A stretch of DNA of 64,000 nucleotides, taken from an uncultured Bacilli bacterium. GTDB lineage: Bacteria > Bacillota_I > Bacilli_A > RF39 > UBA660. Position numbers and translations under genes: made by a program. Below the pieces are notes generated by a model. It was not told the origin of the DNA. It was given only the letters and a program-made list of their open reading frames with translations, and ran no database searches. The stretch is from assembly GCA_934086395.1 (NCBI GenBank), contig CAKOIE010000003.1, forward strand, positions 11,098 through 75,097. Reading direction: 5' to 3'. This document shows, piece by piece, positions 61,342 to 64,000 of this stretch; position 1 is the first letter of the stretch; each line of letters starts with the position of its first letter.

Positions 61342-62805
61342 TTATAATTTTTCAATATTTTCTTTTTCAATATCTTTCGATTTTTTATTTTTTTTCTCTT
61401 TTTTAACTTTTTTCTTTTCTTTTTTCTTAGTAATACCTTTATTTTCTATAGAAATGTTTTTTGTTTTCTTATTTTTTCTAATAGATCTAACTACAAAATA
61501 AACTATTATACAAAAAATTGAAAATATAACCCCATAAATATAGTATAAATATGTGTTTAAGAATGAATCATAGACAATATTTATTGTATATGTTGTAACA
61601 GCACTATTTTCTCCACCAACTACTACTAATATTTTACTACCATTTGACACTGATGAATTTCCACTTATCGTATAGTTATATTGTTTATCAGCATCAACAG
61701 TTAAATTTAAATTAGAAGTTCCATACTTAACAATTAAATTATATTCATAAATATTTTGATTAAAAACAAAATTATAACCATCTATTTTTATATCATTTAG
61801 CTTTGCAGATTCTTTATAATTTTTATTAACTACAATTGTATAGTTAGTAATAATATCATTATATATAACCTTAATATCAATATAATTTGCACCATCAACT
61901 AAATTACCTGCATTATCACTTATTTCTACCTTAGCATCTTTATTAACTGGTATTGCATTGATATTAATTTTAGATGTTTCTCCTTTTAAATCAATAATAT
62001 ATTTAAAAGTAAATTTATTAAAATTAATTTTAAAATTTTCTATAGTTAATTCTTCCAAATAATTTATAACTTTATCACTTGTATTTTTAGTATAACAAGC
62101 ATATAATTCATCATTTTTACTCAATATATATGTTTCTAATTTTTCAGAAGAATCACAAGAATAATTGATACTCCATCCAGAAAAAGTATATCCTTCTTTA
62201 CTTGGTTCCTCAATATTTTTTAAAGATATTTCGCATTTACCATCTTCTGCATCACAAGAAAGAATTCTAGATTTATCAGCAATCATATAATTTAATTTTA
62301 ATTCTAATTTAGTTGTAGTTGGAACTTCTTTAGTAGTTGTCTCAGTAGTAGTTAATACTTTTTTAGTAGTAGTTGTTGTTTCAGCAATAACATTAATATT
62401 AGCAATTAAATCATTTTGATTATCCCTAAAATTAGTTTCACTATCTAAATACTTATATTTAATATTTTTTAAAGATATAGAATATGATTGATTGCTACTT
62501 ACAGTTGGTGCTAAAAAATTAATAATAGCAATTGTAGTTGGAGCGTTATATCCAGGACCACTTATATTCATATTTTTTACACTACCATTATTTGTATAAC
62601 CATTTGAATATATATCTTTTTTTACTATAACTTCTTTTGGATAATCTAAATTTGCAACTAAATTGTATAAACTATTTGATGAATTAGATATTATACAGCT
62701 AAATGTACCATTAGACTTTACGTTACGATCACAATAAAACTCAATAGCAAATGTATTTATTGGAATAATTATTAATAATAATAAAAAATATTTTAAATCT
62801 TTCAC
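61342..62805 (-). CDS. secreted, membrane-anchored surface protein with InlB-like and cadherin-like beta domains
   Basis: A 487-residue protein. A signal peptide (about 1-20) precedes a cohesin-like domain (about 21-130) with a Cys pair, a Thr-rich linker (TTTTKKVLTTTETTT), a repeat resembling InlB B-repeats (EGYTFSGWSINYSCDSSEK) and two cadherin-like beta-sandwich units (LNDIKIDGYNFVFNQNIYEY). A C-terminal membrane helix (about 428-450) and a very Lys-rich cytoplasmic tail follow. It is held by its own C-terminal helix, not a sortase signal. It is followed by the recombinase gene. Confidence 0.75.
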   Translation of the reverse strand: MKDLKYFLLLLIIIPINTFAIEFYCDRNVKSNGTFSCIISNSSNSLYNLVANLDYPKEVIVKKDIYSNGYTNNGSVKNMNISGPGYNAPTTIAIINFLAPTVSSNQSYSISLKNIKYKYLDSETNFRDNQNDLIANINVIAETTTTTKKVLTTTETTTKEVPTTTKLELKLNYMIADKSRILSCDAEDGKCEISLKNIEEPSKEGYTFSGWSINYSCDSSEKLETYILSKNDELYACYTKNTSDKVINYLEELTIENFKINFNKFTFKYIIDLKGETSKININAIPVNKDAKVEISDNAGNLVDGANYIDIKVIYNDIITNYTIVVNKNYKESAKLNDIKIDGYNFVFNQNIYEYNLIVKYGTSNLNLTVDADKQYNYTISGNSSVSNGSKILVVVGGENSAVTTYTINIVYDSFLNTYLYYIYGVIFSIFCIIVYFVVRSIRKNKKTKNISIENKGITKKKEKKKVKKEKKNKKSKDIEKENIEKL

Positions 62806-62890
62806 TAGTTAACACCCTACCCTATGTATAAAGAATAACATAATTTAGAATAAAGTTAAAGAGATATTTTTTAATTTTTTAGTTTCACGA

Positions 62891-64000
62891 TTATAAAGAT
62901 AAACGATATGGATTAGATTCTGTTCCATCACCAGATGTAAACCTAACTTCAGATTTTAAATATAAAGATGGTCGAACCGCAATAGCATCATAACATAAAT
63001 CTCCAGCAGCAACTGCTCCAGTTGAATATACAACATAAGATATGTGTTCATATTTTGATACAGGTGAAAGCAACCATAATCCACCGTTAAAAAACCAATT
63101 ATTATTCTTTGCATTATCAGTATTACATTTTGAAATATCAGATGTACAATCACTGTCTGAAGAAGCCCATGCATAATCTGACGGATAAGGAAGTGCTACT
63201 TTACCTGTCCACGTACTTGGTCTACCGCTATATACAGTAATGCCTCTTTCTTTTTCATACATTGTTCTTACGCTTACTCCACCTGTATCATTCCATCCAC
63301 CTAAATTCCATACAACATCATCTATCATATTTTTATAATTATATCTGATAGAATTTGTATAATCAAAAACACCATTTTTACAATTGCTTTGCCCATTATA
63401 CCATGTTGTTATACCTGTTTTAGATGAATCTAAGTAATCTCCATTTAGTTCTGCTTCTAAATCAGAGGTTGTCCAATCATTAAATCCTCTACCTAAATTT
63501 TTAGAAGATTCAGATGAATCCCAAGAATAATTTCCTAATTTTTCATTACGAACAAGTTTAATTTTTTTAGCTGTTTTACCACTTGAATCGATTACATTAA
63601 AAATCCCGATGATTCTCCATAGTTCTCCATCATTACCAAACATTACATAATTTTTAGGATCTGACCAACGATATCGTAAATTTTTATCAGTTGTATAATC
63701 AATATATAGTCTATTTTTATTGACAATATCATATTCTTTTAACTTAGTAATGTAGTCAACTGCATTAACACTAGATGATGTAAAATTAACAATTAACTTA
63801 TTTGGAATACTATTTAATTTACTAATATTTAAATCCCACTCTCCAGTTGCATAGTTACAACTGAAACTTACTGGACTATCTTTTAGTTCAGTATTATTTT
63901 TATATGCAGTTGATATAGCATTATAAAAACAAGTTGTAGGTAATTCTTTTACTTCTACTCCATCTACGTACGCTACTATATCTATATTTTTATTTAAATA
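62891..64000 (-). CDS. surface protein with lectin-like C-terminal domain, paralogue of the 20883 gene (5' end outside window)
   Basis: The frame is open to the window end, so about 369 C-terminal residues are seen; the ATG at 63643 is internal. The visible part matches the protein at 20883 closely (VAYVDGVEVKELPTTCFYNA, GELWRIIGIFNV, WTGKVALPYPSDYAWA, LWLLSPVS...AVRPSLYLKSEV). The region that is GC-rich in the other gene is ordinary A/T-rich sequence here, and the AVRP form of the last motif is the more usual one. A membrane anchor is expected at the missing N-terminus. Confidence 0.72.
   Translation of the reverse strand, partial: YLNKNIDIVAYVDGVEVKELPTTCFYNAISTAYKNNTELKDSPVSFSCNYATGEWDLNISKLNSIPNKLIVNFTSSSVNAVDYITKLKEYDIVNKNRLYIDYTTDKNLRYRWSDPKNYVMFGNDGELWRIIGIFNVIDSSGKTAKKIKLVRNEKLGNYSWDSSESSKNLGRGFNDWTTSDLEAELNGDYLDSSKTGITTWYNGQSNCKNGVFDYTNSIRYNYKNMIDDVVWNLGGWNDTGGVSVRTMYEKERGITVYSGRPSTWTGKVALPYPSDYAWASSDSDCTSDISKCNTDNAKNNNWFFNGGLWLLSPVSKYEHISYVVYSTGAVAAGDLCYDAIAVRPSLYLKSEVRFTSGDGTESNPYRLSL

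Overview
The window looks like a chromosome segment from a very AT-rich, low-GC Gram-positive bacterium of the Bacilli/Mollicutes-like gut lineages (an RF39-type uncultured relative is my inference). Reasons: codon use is extremely A/T-rich; housekeeping clusters are arranged as in Bacilli (yqeG-yqeH-mutL-miaA, scpA-scpB, rimM-trmD, trmR-trhP1-trhP2-greA); the cell makes peptidoglycan (SEDS protein) and has a class B sortase; UGA is used as a stop, not as Trp. No rRNA, CRISPR array or intact prophage was seen.

Layout. 0-3.3 kb: tail of a metallophosphoesterase-like gene, small hypothetical genes, a SEDS cell-wall glycosyltransferase and a DUF4143 ATPase behind three 23-bp operator-like repeats. 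3.4-10.3 kb: one promoter drives a membrane-stress type operon (PBP-VWA fusion, XpaC, second PBP-like protein, TelA, CbbX/SpoVK-like AAA ATPase), followed by a duplicated fragment of the ATPase gene. 10.4-20.7 kb: tRNA-Leu(CAA), scpB/scpA, ftsK/spoIIIE, two tandem type I toxin-antitoxin-like loci, then metallophosphoesterase, miaA, mutL, yqeH, yqeG. 20.9-26.1 kb: two surface proteins with C-type-lectin-like C-terminal domains; the first carries an adenine-depleted, GC-rich cassette resembling a diversity-generating retroelement (DGR) variable region, and a G7 tract in its promoter spacer. 26.2-35.5 kb: translation and tRNA-modification operons (trmD, rimM, SpoU methylase, der; greA, trhP2, trhP1, trmR), interrupted by two more type I toxin-like loci. 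35.6-46.7 kb: an accessory island with four related membrane/coiled-coil proteins in tandem, an Imm26-like protein, an intact CptIN type III toxin-antitoxin locus plus a decayed orphan copy, two membrane-anchored proteins, a double-HTH regulator and a class B sortase. 46.7-57.6 kb: Fic protein, phosphoesterase, GT39-like mannosyltransferase, a large NPQTG-anchored surface protein, a decayed ParB-like gene, an S41-like protein. 57.7-64 kb: ppdK, a Xer-type recombinase and two more surface proteins, the last running off the window.

The most notable content is small and regulatory. Four loci (15.1, 15.5, 31.8 and 32.2 kb) share one design: a strong promoter, a structured leader that sequesters the Shine-Dalgarno site, a 25-30 residue hydrophobic peptide, a terminator hairpin for an antisense RNA, and a convergent antisense promoter with a 17-bp spacer. 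Their leaders and tails are complementary with compensatory changes between copies. The peptides do not match a named family that I recognise. The second candidate is the surface-protein gene at 20.9-22.6 kb, which combines a possible phase-variable promoter with a possible mutagenised lectin-fold variable region; no reverse transcriptase or template repeat is in the window.
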